This document shows positions 42,361 to 52,363 of a DNA stretch of 64,000 bases, in pieces; the stretch's first letter is position 1; each line of letters opens with the position of its first letter. The translations under genes were made by a program, and so were the position numbers. Under the pieces are notes generated by a model, which saw only the letters and a program-made list of their open reading frames with translations, did not search any database and was not told the DNA's origin. Source of the DNA: Anodontia alba (Eukaryota > Mollusca > Bivalvia > Lucinida > Lucinidae); NCBI GenBank assembly GCA_964016985.1, contig OZ024837.1, positions 34,751,622 to 34,815,621 on the forward strand, read 5' to 3'.

Positions 42361-42557
42361 ATGTGTGCATAATGTTGAAAAGAAGGTCAGGGGCACTGGC
42401 TTTCTGCTCAAAGATTACATTTTACAAATTAATTTCTGTACTGTTTATGACTGGCTTTTTTGTAAATTTTGGAATAATTCCCAAGGCAACCGCCCCCATC
42501 AGCACTTATTGTTTTATTTACTTGAAACCTTGCCTTATCTAGGAGTATATTCATTTG

Positions 42558-42836
42558 CATTACGAAAACATGCCTATTCAAGTATGTAGAAAATTTCACC
42601 TCCAAAAACAGAAAACATTTAGATAAAAACCTGTGATATTTTTCAAATATCTGCTAAAAACATAGATTGTGGGTACTCGTTAGAACCGCCTCGCCGAGGC
42701 GGTTCTAACGAGTACCCACAATCTATGTTTTTTAGCAGAAATAAAAAAAATAAATTCTACCCCTGTAAACCCCAGTTTTACTGTATAAAAGTGGGGTTTA
42801 AGGGGGCCGAAATTGTATAGGCATGTTTTTGTGATG
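42558..42836 (-). mobile_element. Family A MITE, complete
   Basis: CATTACGAAAACATGCC to GGCATGTTTTTGTGATG, hairpin GAACCGCCTCGCCGAGGCGG. Confidence 0.87.
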
Positions 42837-42957
42837 CAAATGTTTATAATCATTTGGTTTATTGCTCCATATACAGTTATTTTACAGTGCAATGCCCTAA
42901 GCGGATCCAGAATGATTTCTAAGAGAGTTCGTATTGATCAATTACCGTACTTCATGT

Positions 42958-43020
42958 ATTCGGACAGAGAGCCCTGAGCAGAATGCAGCGTCTGATCAGG
43001 GTCTACACTGTTTGCCACTC
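42958..43020 (+). mobile_element. F-type hairpin, half
   Basis: CCCTGAGCAGAATGCAGCGT, CTGATCAGGGTCTACACTGT, TTGCC: right arm complete, left arm partial. Confidence 0.5.
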
Positions 43021-43214
43021 ACCCAACAATTTCACACACATTCCGAGTAGTAAAATGGACTGAATGAAGAGAAGTATAAGTAAGGGTGTGAATATTTATG
43101 GCGAACAAGCTATCCCAAATTTATCAAATTTATCCAAGTTTGCCCACGGAAATGAATTTTGAGTCGAAAGAGGGTTCGACTGCACCCCGCGAACTCCTCC
43201 GAATGGGTCCGTGA

Positions 43215-43480
43215 TGCCATAATTCAAAGTTTCAATAACATCAAAAAAGATTGCCTTTGGAAACAAAGAACACACAAAATCACGAAAATCGGAGACTCGG
43301 TTTGATTGAGTCTCTTCATATGCAACACTGTAGTTTGCGAGGCTGCATACGCCCCCTAGCGTCGGCTTAAGCGGTATTCGATTTTCAAAACCAGAATGGG
43401 CTCAATGACCCCAAAATAAAAAAAAAATAACCTGCACTATGATGATGTACGGGGGAGACTTTTTACGGCCGCAAGTACTA
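43215..43480 (+). repeat. Dispersed repeat M, most complete copy
   Basis: GCCTTTGGAAACAAAGAACA, AATCGGAGACTCGGTTTGAT, TATGCAACACTGTAGTTTGC, GCATACGCCCCCTAGCGTCG, ATTCGATTTTCAAAACCAGA, CTATGATGATGTACGGGGGA, GACTTTTTACGGCCGC. Serves as the empty-site reference for element T. Confidence 0.7.
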
Positions 43481-44527
43481 AAAGTATGATCGATGTATCT
43501 GAAATGCCCGAAATCAAGAAATTTCCAGAACGGTCTCATCTTTGTTCGACATTTCACGAACCAATGCGTTTCGCACTTACATGGCACAAGGGACATTTCG
43601 CCTGACAGAACACATGAATCAAAATCAGATTCCAAGATATTTGCTTCAGTGGTTTAAACTGTTTATGGAGCTGCCAAACATTAAAACGTCAATGTCCATA
43701 TACTATAAGTGAAACATTTTAGCGCTCGACAGAAACAAGCTTCTAATTGGATCAGCTTGCTCTAAATAACTAGGCCAGCCAGATGTACTAATCAGTTTAG
43801 TATACAGATATCAAACAAGTCAATAACCATTTAGCTGAAGTCAAAACAGATCGATTGTACGTTTGGGGAGCATGCTTTGTAAAATCCTGCCGGTAAATAT
43901 CACGTGACCATCCTGATTTAGACCCATCCCAATACCATCGTTTTACTATACAAAAAATGCACTTGGGGTGGGGTTGGTAGAGGGAGCGGTACAAATCTGA
44001 ATAAAAGAAACATTTCTTCTCATGTTTGTGTTTAAAGGTTGATCCCGGAGCTAATTTTGATATAACCGTACTTTTTGTTGTCTGAAAATACCCGATTCCA
44101 AATGAAATTTAGCTGCCCCCATTTTGCTATAAAATGCTTCTGAGGACTGTGCAACAAGGTATTATAGGAGATAATATTGTCTAAGTACGAAATTTTCTAG
44201 CTAGGCTACGTAGCCAAGTTAGGTAAAGGGAGGTAAAAATGTTATCAATTAAATAGTGATTATAATCTAATTTCTTTAAAGTTTTTTTTTTGGTATATTT
44301 TGTATTTTTATGTATCTTTATGATAAGCATGTGCATTTCTTTCACGTGAGTTTGCAGATTCTTTAGAACCTCAGTGAGAGCATAAATTATTTTTCGTGAA
44401 ACTTAGAATATCAGATCACTTATTCTAATTAATTTTATGGACAATATAATGATCAAAACAACAGTCTGGGAAAATCAGTTTGAAGCAAAAGTAAAGCTTC
44501 TGTATCTAGAAAGCTCCTGTTCAATCT
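43481..44527. other. Unannotated spacer
   Basis: About 1 kb without a recognised repeat. A minus-strand frame at 43402-43635 (ending in M) includes LSGEMSLVPCKCETHW, but no family is recognisable. Confidence 0.4.
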
Positions 44528-44748
44528 TTAACCCTTGTCATGCTGAATAAATTAAGATGCCACGCCCACTTCCAATTTTCAGCCAGTCAGATTACTAGAT
44601 CCAGGTTGTTGATACATGTACAAATTCACATACTGAATGACAAACAGTGCAGATCCAGACCGATTGGCTTCTTCAGAAGCCAACTGATCTGGATCTACAC
44701 TGTTTGCAAAGACAGGGTGTATCCGGGTTAAGCAGAACTAGGGTTTAA
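44528..44748 (+). mobile_element. Family C TTAA MITE
   Basis: TTAACCCTTGTCATGCTGAA to AGCAGAACTAGGGTTTAA with TTAA at both ends. The stem has mismatches (CCAGACCGATTGGCTTC). Confidence 0.8.
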
Positions 44749-45054
44749 ACCTCAGAAATACTTTAAACGGAATAATCTGTTTTTTGGGGGTTTTTTTGTT
44801 GTTTTTTTTTTTCTTCTTTTTATCTAACTCTCCCGACTAAATTGGGACGGAGCCTCATCTAATACACACAAGAGAGTATCCGAAGTTCAAAGTTTACACT
44901 TTACCCCTGCTGACTATAAATATTTCGATTTTTATTTCATTCATTTTATTTTGTTTGTGCAATGATGTAAGAAGGTAAAAGACATTTAGCTCTATGGCTA
45001 GTCTACCAGACGGCCTTCTGGATCTTTCTATATATATATAAAAAAAAAAATCTA

Positions 45055-45112
45055 CAAAAAATTAGGTTTGACATTCATTCAAATTGTCTCCTTGGGAAAT
45101 GCCAAGCCTGAT

Positions 45113-45135
<23 letters not shown>
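45055..45135 (+). mobile_element. Family K-like fragment
   Basis: TTTGACATTCATTCAAATTG, TCTCCTTGGGAAATGCCAAG resembles the K centre. Poly-A runs follow. Confidence 0.4.
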
Positions 45136-45144
<9 letters not shown>

Positions 45145-45189
45145 CATGACAAAAAAAAAAAAAAAAAAATAGCGATCATATTTTGTTCG

Positions 45190-46441
45190 AAGATTTAGCT
45201 TATAGTGCTAAGCTTTAAATATACACGAGACCGAAAACGTGATGAACTAGTTTGGCATCTGATCGCGGACTTCACTGTTTGCTCAGGTCCGTCTGTCGAA
45301 TGAGAGATAGCAGTATTTTTTCTATTATCTCCCTTGATAGGTAAAGTGCAAGGTAGACCAAATACTAACTGGGTCCTTCTAACTGGAATACTTTGTTTTT
45401 TATCATAGATCCTCAGTGGAATTTAACTCATTTATAACTTTAAAATATTCTGCTTTCATATAAAAGACTTATTATCATTATGTATTTTATTGCACAGAAA
45501 ATGTTTCTTTTTGATATTTTGGTAGCTTTATCTGCATATAATCATATTTGAATCAGTTTTCTCAAGGAAAAGGCAGCTATCCTTAATAGAGATGCTAATA
45601 ATATCAGAGGAATCCAATTGATTGAACCTAGTTGTTCACAGAACATACTCAGCTATCTCTGCTATCGCCCATTGCTTAGGGTAAATACGTTACTTACAGT
45701 GTAGGGTACAGTGAACTAAGTATTTTCCCATAGAGCTCCTTAGTAATTCCACCCTTTTTGGTGGTTAAGGGCTCAGTTCAGGGTATGGCCGGGCTTCCAA
45801 ATTTTGTTTTAATTCAAAGACCAGGCTTAGAATAGCAAAATAAATAAAGAAAAAACATCATTGTCACCAGCACTTTCTTGGACTTTTTGGAGGCTGGGTG
45901 TATCAAAAATTGAAACTTTGCAATTTCACCACTTCTTCTTTTGGCTCTAGCAAACACAAACAGAAACATTTATATCTTTGAAACAATAAGGAAATTACAC
46001 ACTAACATTTTCCTTCAAATTAGAATGATGAGTTTTAATTCATCTTTATTATTAACCAATCACAGATCGCCTTTCATAAAATAACTACCTCGGGCTTCCC
46101 TACACTTTTTTGCACCAGTCAGCAGTTTTGTCACAACTGGTTCCCTGTGCCCTGCAACGTGGTTGTCTGTGCCCTGTAACACACTGACCACTTATAAGTT
46201 ATGATGTACTTCCGGGTTCCGGATATAACTAAAATTTACGTCACAGACAAAGCGGCTGTATTTTCGTACCTTTTCCCATCATTTGCAGCCTAGTTGGGTT
46301 TCATTCTAGTGCAATATATTCTACAACCTTTCAGAAACAGCTGTGGGACAAATACCTACCGTATTCGACCTCAATATCGCAACGTGCGCTTATGTTTTTC
46401 CAAATTACTGGAAAAACTTCTTGTAAAATATGTATCCATTT
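45190..46441. other. Unannotated spacer
   Basis: About 1.25 kb with no shared repeat. A short internal duplication (TGTGCCCTGCAACGTGGTTG, TCTGTGCCCTGTAAC) lies near 46150-46185. Confidence 0.45.
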
Positions 46442-46450
46442 ATACTAAGG

Positions 46451-46693
46451 TAGTATGGCCCCAGACCCTTTCTTTATTTTTCTTTTCTTTCTTTTTCTTC
46501 TTTTATTTTGAGGGGATACAACACTTGTATAGCTTGTAGAATTTTTGTTTACTTCAGTCCCTTGGCTAGAAAGAAAGGGTTTTTTTGTTCAGCCATAGGT
46601 AACTTGAAGTTGGATTAAAGAGGATCATGATAAAAAAATAATGTAGAGAAAGTGAGAAATAGATATAAAACAAAAACGACTGGAGCCAGTCTA
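46451..46693 (+). mobile_element. Element T, copy 2, 9-bp target duplication
   Basis: TAGTATGGCCCCAGACC to TGGAGCCAGTCTA, flanked by ATACTAAGG at 46442-46450 and 46694-46702. The body is nearly identical to copy 1 apart from a shorter T tract and a small insertion (GATTAAAGA). Confidence 0.88.
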
Positions 46694-46754
46694 ATACTAA
46701 GGGTACACTTAATATAAAGATCAGCGTAAGACTTACCTAATGATGTATTATTAC

Positions 46755-47033
46755 ATGTACGAAAACATGCCTATTCAAATATATTGAAAATTTCACCACC
46801 AAAAACTGAAAGTTTTCAGACAAAAAAAATCTGATATTTTTCATATTTCTGCTCTAAGCATAGATAATGGTACTTATTAGATCCGCCTCGCCGAGGCGGC
46901 TCTAACGAGTACAAACAATCTATGTTTGTAAGCAGAAATAAGAAAAATAATGTATACCTCTGTCAACCCCAGTTTTACTATATAAAAGTGGCGTTCAAAA
47001 GTGTCAAAATTATATAGGCATGTTTTTGTGATG
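46755..47033 (-). mobile_element. Family A MITE
   Basis: CATGTACGAAAACATGCCTA to GGCATGTTTTTGTGATG, hairpin ATCCGCCTCGCCGAGGCGGC. Confidence 0.84.
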
Positions 47034-47084
47034 TAAAGGACGTTATTGTGGGTTTCTGTTTTTTCTGATTTTATACGAGTGAAA

Positions 47085-47158
47085 GCATATGTTGTGGGTA
47101 CTCATTTGAATTGCATCGACAAGTCGATGCAATTCAAATGAGTACCCACAACATATGC
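47085..47158. mobile_element. L-type perfect palindrome
   Basis: 36-bp arms with no mismatch and a 2-bp AA spacer: GCATATGTTGTGGGTACTCA, TTTGAATTGCATCGAC and its exact complement. It contains the GTGGGTACTC arm seen in A but a different apex. Confidence 0.85.
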
Positions 47159-47309
47159 CTTTGCAAAGAAGTGGACAAAATTAAAATGACTGTGATCTGA
47201 AGACTATGAAATTGCTTGACTGTGCGCTTATAGGGATATGTGCGGTAATTAGTTCGAATATGGTATTTGGCATAAATAGACTAATAATGAATCCGGCTTT
47301 CACTTAAGT

Positions 47310-47491
47310 GGACGATACTCTTGGCAGATTTTCCGCTATTTTGTACCAGGAAGAGAACTTTTGTATCTTCCTGTTTGCTTTCAAGCACTACTAACCCCCT
47401 CTGAAAAGGGGTCTACTCTAAAAGGAAAGAATTTTCTCCCCTTAGGAGTAAATTTATTCCCGTTAGAGTAGATTGATTTTCAGAAGGGAGA
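47310..47491 (+). mobile_element. Family J MITE, cut by A
   Basis: CTTCCTGTTTGCTTTCAAGC, TCTACTCTAAAAGGAAAGAA, TTTTCTCCCC / AGGAGTAAATTTATTCC, TTTTCAGAAGGGAG, then the A element. Confidence 0.72.
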
Positions 47492-47765
47492 CATTACGAA
47501 AACACGCCTATTCAAATATATAGAAAATTCCACCTCGAAAACTGAAAAATATCAGATAAAAAACTCATATTTTCATATTTCTGCTCAAAGCATAGATTGT
47601 GGGTATTTGTTAGAACCGCCTCGACGAGGCGGTTCTAACGAGTACCCACAATCTATGTTTTGAACAGAAATAAGAAAAATAATGTATACCCCTGTAAACC
47701 CCAGTTTTACTATATAAAAGTGGGGTTTAAGGGGGTCAAACTTATATAGGCATGTTTTCGTGATG
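47492..47765 (-). mobile_element. Family A MITE nested in J
   Basis: CATTACGAAAACACGCC to GGCATGTTTTCGTGATG, hairpin GAACCGCCTCGACGAGGCGG. Confidence 0.87.
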
Positions 47766-47822
47766 CAAGATCAGACGCTGCTTTAAGCCTCGTCTGATCT
47801 GTGACCACAGTGTTTGCAACTA
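47766..47822 (+). mobile_element. F-type hairpin fragment
   Basis: AGATCAGACGCTGCTTTAAG, CCTCGTCTGATCTGTGACCA, CAGTGTTTGC directly after the A copy. Confidence 0.5.
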
Positions 47823-48774
47823 AATTAACAGCTTTTAGACACAACACTGCATAGTAAAACGGCCTTATTCAATTTTAGAACAAGTATGGCAAACAATTAA
47901 GATGTCTCAATATTTAGGGTAAATAAATAATCATCTGCTATGTTTGTACAGACGCCATTTACGTTTCGAATGTAGTCGAGTAGCTTGGATTGCACTTGGC
48001 CTAATTTGTAAAGTTGGTATGAGAGCCACCTAAGGGGCAAAGTCCCATTTATTGTCACAAAAAAAGATAATAAATCTGTTCGTTCTAATTTGCTTTTCTT
48101 GTGTCAGTAAATATATCTAAAATCCCAAATGAAATTCAAACACTGTCTTACCGAAATCCAATTTACTAGGCAAACATTCTTTAACGTTAGCGTAATCATC
48201 TTATCGGAAAGACAAAGAATTGTAAATCAATTTACGGTTTTCTAGAAAGGTTTTAACCTAAGCTGTTTGAAAAACGGTTTTTGTATGGTTGATTTCTGGG
48301 ACAGTCAGGAATTACTTTCTTTTGTCATTTTCCTCTGTGTAATTGGAGATACAATGAAACGAGATACAAAAGAGCATCCATCGAGGCAACAATAGCGAAG
48401 GAAGATACTGTCCGTGAACTAACGAACTACTTGGCATATCAATAGGAAAATAGCTGAAATACAGCATTATAGAAACAGCTAGGTTGACAAAACTCGCTGT
48501 GAGTTCAGAGTCAATTACGATTCTGTTTAGAAATTTGACCCCTTTATGCAGAGCGAATTCTTCACTTAAATCTTAGGACAATCTATAGTTAAATAGTTTT
48601 TTTTTAATAGGGAGAAACAAATTAACTATATTTAAATGTCAACAATGTAGATCCTGGTCAAACATTCGAAAATAGCAGACCTGGTTGATTTGGTTTGTTC
48701 ATGAAAGGTACTGGCAAGTGCGTCATTTCCCAGTCCACCTCATCAAAGACTGCGTGCAAACTGAAATAAAATAG
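47823..48774. other. Unannotated spacer
   Basis: Nearly 1 kb without recognised repeats or a convincing open frame. Confidence 0.4.
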
Positions 48775-48850
48775 GCTTATTTGAAGAGTCTCAATAAAAC
48801 CGAAACCCTGATTTTCGTTTTTATGTATTCGGTGTTTCCAATGGCAATCT
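48775..48850 (-). repeat. Dispersed repeat M, fragment
   Basis: GAAGAGTCTCAATAAAACCG, TGATTTTCG, GTTTCCAATGGCAATC. Confidence 0.5.
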
Positions 48851-48891
48851 TTATACATTTTTCAAAGGATCCCTATTTTTAGAATCTATGG

Positions 48892-49345
48892 AGCCGCAAT
48901 GTCAGAAAACGTACGTTCGGACATTCTGGATGGTCAAGAATGCAGAGTTTCGTCATGCGTACTACGCAAATTCGTCTATTCAAATATATTGAAAATTTAA
49001 CCACCAAAAACTGAAAATTTTCAGATAACAATTCCGATATTTTTCATATTTCTGCTCAAAACATAGATTGTGGATATTCGTTAGAACCGCCTCGACGAGG
49101 CGGTTCTAACGAGTACCCACAATCTATGTTTTTAAGCAGAAATAATAATAATAACAAATAATGCAATACCCTTGTAAAACCCCAGTTTTACTACATAAAA
49201 AATAGGGTTTAAGGGGGTAAAAATTATATAGGCGTGTTTTCGTGATGGACAACGAAGCATGGGTGTGCAGCTTGCTGATCTGAGTCTTCGTTGGGCGGGC
49301 GTAAATGTCAGAAGATAGGTTATCTCACGTTGCGGCTCTACTTTT
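48892..49345 (+). mobile_element. Family H MITE split by A
   Basis: Left piece ATGTCAGAAAACGTACGTTC to GTTTCGTCATGCG; right piece GACAACGAAGCATGG to CTGATCTGAGTCTTCGTTGG, GCGG and TCTCACGTTGCGGC. Intact H copies read TTCATGCGGACAGTGAAG at this point, giving the empty site. Confidence 0.75.
48960..49247 (-). mobile_element. Family A MITE nested in H
   Basis: TACTACGCAAATTCGTCTAT to GGCGTGTTTTCGTGATG, hairpin GAACCGCCTCGACGAGGCGG. No duplicated target bases relative to intact H. Confidence 0.85.
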
Positions 49346-49410
49346 CTAGAATACAGCTGGTGTAAATGTGTGCGACGCCCGTAAAACGTCTCACCGTACT
49401 TCACGTTTGT
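49346..49410 (-). repeat. Dispersed repeat M, fragment
   Basis: GCGACGCCCGTAAAACGTCT, CACCGTACTTCACG matches one M end. Confidence 0.4.
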
Positions 49411-49453
49411 ATAGTTTATATTTCATGTTCATTCGGACAAAATTAAATGGGCG

Positions 49454-49480
49454 TTTTTTTTTTTTTTTTTTTTTTTTTTT
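49454..49480. repeat. Poly-T tract
   Basis: T27 run. Confidence 0.95.
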
Positions 49481-49710
49481 CTTTGCTTTACTTGGAAATA
49501 GAATTTGTCGTATGACGTCCTGTTAATCAGTGGATAACGCCATGTCATAAAAATCGCACGACCACACGCACGTTATATAACACTTTGGCGGGAACATGTA
49601 ACGTCATGACGACGTCCATGTCAATCATGCATTTTATGTTGAACAATTGTCAACTCTGAAGGCAATAAAATCCAATTTAAAATAGTCATATGATAAACAG
49701 ATTATTACAC

Positions 49711-49801
49711 TCGTGGTCATCTCATGTGAAATTCATCTCATGTGAAATTTATGAAACTCGCCGTAGGCTCGTTTCATAAATTTCATATGAAATGACCACT
49801 C
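49711..49801. mobile_element. Palindrome Z
   Basis: GTGGTCATCTCATGTGAAAT, TTATGAAACTCGCC pairs with GGCTCGTTTCATAAATTTCA, TATGAAATGACCAC. The left arm also holds a 16-bp direct repeat of CATCTCATGTGAAATT. Confidence 0.65.
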
Positions 49802-50242
49802 ATATAAGATCCTCTATGTATCTAAGTCTGGACTGAAAGGCGTGACTAGTGCAGTTCAATACAAACTCAGTTAAATCGTTTTGTATTTTTAATGTGTTTA
49901 ATTCTTACCTTCAATGACGTCTCCTTCTCATCAGCTATTACAAATGATAGTACGACGATTTGGATAATTGGTTCAACAATTGAGTTATTAATAATTCAAA
50001 GTCAACAGGCTTACGCTGATTTAGCTCCATTTATTGGTCAAGAGCATTTTGAAAACGACAGGTTATACTTACATTTTACTCATGTTTTCAACTTAAAGAC
50101 GACCCAGTTAGAATTATATGAAACGAGCTTTACGTTGTTAATACATTGTTAATATACAATTGTTTATTTTGCGGCAATGCAGTTGCTGCAGAACGCATTA
50201 AAGAGGTCAACTCTTGACAGTCCTTGCTAAAATATGATAAAT
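49802..50242. other. Spacer with a weak open frame
   Basis: An ATG-initiated 86-codon plus-strand frame at 49892-50152 has no recognisable domain. Nothing else seen. Confidence 0.35.
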
Positions 50243-50335
50243 ACAGTGGATCCTCCATGAATGACCAACAACAACCATCTCACTACAACATCCACTTTTC
50301 TGATTTCCCAAAGCATTGTTTTACATACACTACAT

Positions 50336-50631
50336 AAGCTGGTTGGATGTTCGTCCTACTAGTGATCAGGAGGTTGCGGGTTCGACCCCCGCCAGGTCGG
50401 CAACATTCTTTCGTGGATATTGATCGTGAAATATTTTCTACGGTCATCCTCTCCCTTCCGCTAATTTAAGAAGGGCAGTTGTCAGTTTCTGGCGAAAGAA
50501 TGTGCAAAGAACTGGTAAACGGCTTAGAGGTCTAAGCCTGCCCAGTAAAAGCGCGGTTAGGTAAACTGACCGCGCTCGACATGACCCCACTGGGTTGACT
50601 GGGCCGTAAAATCTCAACACAAACAAACAAA
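50336..50631 (+). mobile_element. tRNA-derived SINE S1, full
   Basis: Box B GGTTCGACCC at 50379-50388. Body ATTGATCGTGAAATATTTTC, TCTCCCTTCCGCTAATTTAA, CAGTTTCTGGCGAAAGAATG, GGTAAACTGACCGCGCTCGA, GACTGGGCCGTAAAATCTCA. Tail ACACAAACAAACAAA. Box A is degenerate. Confidence 0.8.
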
Positions 50632-50863
50632 GCCTTGCGAAAACGAGTCTTCGGGCATATGCGGACAGCGAAGGCCCAGGGCAGCCTGCGCATCCGAGCA
50701 CTCTGATCAGGGCCTTAACTGTTCGCTAACAGAATAGCCGGATACTTCAGAATGTATGAATGGAAAGCAAAGAATGGAAATGCGGATGATACTTTGCGCA
50801 TGCGCAGGAAGAGCTAAATCTGCGCATTTTGCGCCTGTTCTAAGGCACGTTTTCGCTTGATAT
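50632..50863 (+). mobile_element. Family G MITE
   Basis: CCTTGCGAAAACGAGTCTTC, AAGGCCCAGGGCAGCCTGCG / CGAGCACTCTGATCAGGGCC, TACTTTGCGCATGCGCAGGA, end AAGGCACGTTTTCGCTTGAT. Abuts the SINE tail. Confidence 0.78.
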
Positions 50864-51107
50864 GACCCATATATTAAACCTCTCCATCTCTCTACGACAG
50901 CCAATTTATGCCCTCCCAGAGGTTGCTGTTGTAGATAGGTTGCGCTTTATTGGAATACCCAGGAAAGGTCATACTGAAGGAACAAAGCCCACCAAAGGCA
51001 CCGAATAAGGTTAGAGTGACATGATGTCTTTCAATCAACCAACGAGATCTGATAGATGTTGTTGACAGAGCATTATAATGACTGGCAAGAGAATAAATGA
51101 GCCGAGA

Positions 51108-51315
51108 CACAGCATTTCCTACAATGTTGCATGTATACGCAGTGAAAACTCAGATCCGCGCAGTCTGATCAGAGTCTTCCCTGTCCACCTGAAGACACGT
51201 TGAATCATTGACCACCTACAGAGTGCCTTGTAAAGACACCGATCAGACTGCGCGGATGTACAGGCTGATCCTAATATTCGCTTGGCGCTTATGCAATCTT
51301 GTAGGAAATGCTGTG
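51108..51315 (+). mobile_element. H-core MITE with different ends
   Basis: Inverted ends CACAGCATTTCCTACAATGT, TGCAT and ATGCAATCTTGTAGGAAATG, CTGTG are unlike family H, yet the inside has the H order: CCGCGCAGTCTGATCAGAGT, then ACCGATCAGACTGCGCGGAT, GTACAGGCTGATCC. Confidence 0.72.
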
Positions 51316-51404
51316 CCCCCGCTCAAATGGCATTAAAGATCAAAGCTTTTTGCCGCTAGTTGCAGCTATATGCAGCGTGGATACATCCTCCATTATCTCT
51401 AGTT

Positions 51405-51640
51405 GTTACCAACCTAAGGAAAAGGTCCTTGTAATAATTGCATGAAACAAAGTCCCAAATCAGCCTGTAAACCGCGCATTCCATTATGACCTTCATTGCC
51501 TGCTTGAAGAATGGCTGAAAACCGTAGACTTTGTAGACAAACAGGAAAGACCCTGATCGGAATACACACTTGTTCAGATTGAGATGGGCCTTCAATGTTC
51601 GCATGTGGACTAAGGGCCCCTTTTCATGTTACGCATCAGT
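51405..51640 (-). mobile_element. Decayed G/H-like cruciform
   Basis: GTCCCAAATCAGCCTGTAAA, CCGCGCATTCC and ACCCTGATCGGAATACACAC keep the general pattern, with low similarity. Confidence 0.4.
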
Positions 51641-52339
51641 AAATTGCCAGTGAAACTTTATTCACTAGTCTAAGAGTCAATAAAGTCACTAATTACAAAA
51701 AATACATTCTTTTTCATCTCTGTATGATTGCATTACATGGCTTCAGATAAGAGTGTATCCATATGAATGTTTTTTTTTTCTTATTTCTGTACGAAATCAT
51801 ATGTTGTGGGTACTCATTAGAAGCGCCTCGATGAGGCGCTTCTAATGAGTACCAGAACATGTCTCCGTCGAAAAACAAGAAAATTATCAATACTTTTCAT
51901 GGTTCAAAATATGCCATATCTGCAGCTATGCATTAGATTTGATGGCTTTGCTGTTACTACCATCCATATTTGATTGAAACAATTTCATTATCCGGAAACA
52001 AAGGAAAACTGTATACTTAAAGATCGAGACTACTCTCATACACAGAGACTGCGTTTCTAATTTGCCGTGATATCAGCTAATTAATCACAAGCCATATTTC
52101 ACGATCCGCTGTAATAAGAAAGACACAGCTGCATTCCAATTATATCCCCTATAATCTCAAAATTGTAATTTGCGAGCTACACAATAAGCCCTTTATCACA
52201 TTAATGAGAAGAAGTGCGAGTTGTTCCTCTTGGGAGTTCTTTAGTCCTGTTTGGGCGTAATTGCATTCTTAAGTGAGATTTGAATCGCGACGGCACGAAT
52301 ACCATGGCTTTCGTAAGCGTACAACATATTATAATAGAA
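51641..52339. other. Spacer with an L-type hairpin
   Basis: At 51797-51862, CATATGTTGTGGGTACTCAT, TAGAAGCGCCTCGATGAGGC, GCTTCTAATGAGTACC is an A/I-like hairpin with flanks unlike either family. The rest is unrecognised. Confidence 0.55.
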
Positions 52340-52363
52340 AAGACAAAATATTTAGACGTAAAA

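Larger units (their letters stand above)
50243..50960 (+). mobile_element. Family U2 pogo-like element split by SINE and G
   Basis: CAGTGGATCCTCCATGAATG, ACTACAACATCCACTTTTCT to CATTGTTTTACATACA, then resuming TTAAACCTCTCCATCTCTCT, ACGACAGCC, GAGGTTGCTGTTGTAGATAG, G. The two pieces fit one inverted-repeat element interrupted at about 50335-50863. Confidence 0.5.

Noticed and set aside
49892..50152. 86-codon ATG-initiated frame
   Set aside because: No domain, no splice support and no homologous copy; length is within chance for AT-rich DNA.
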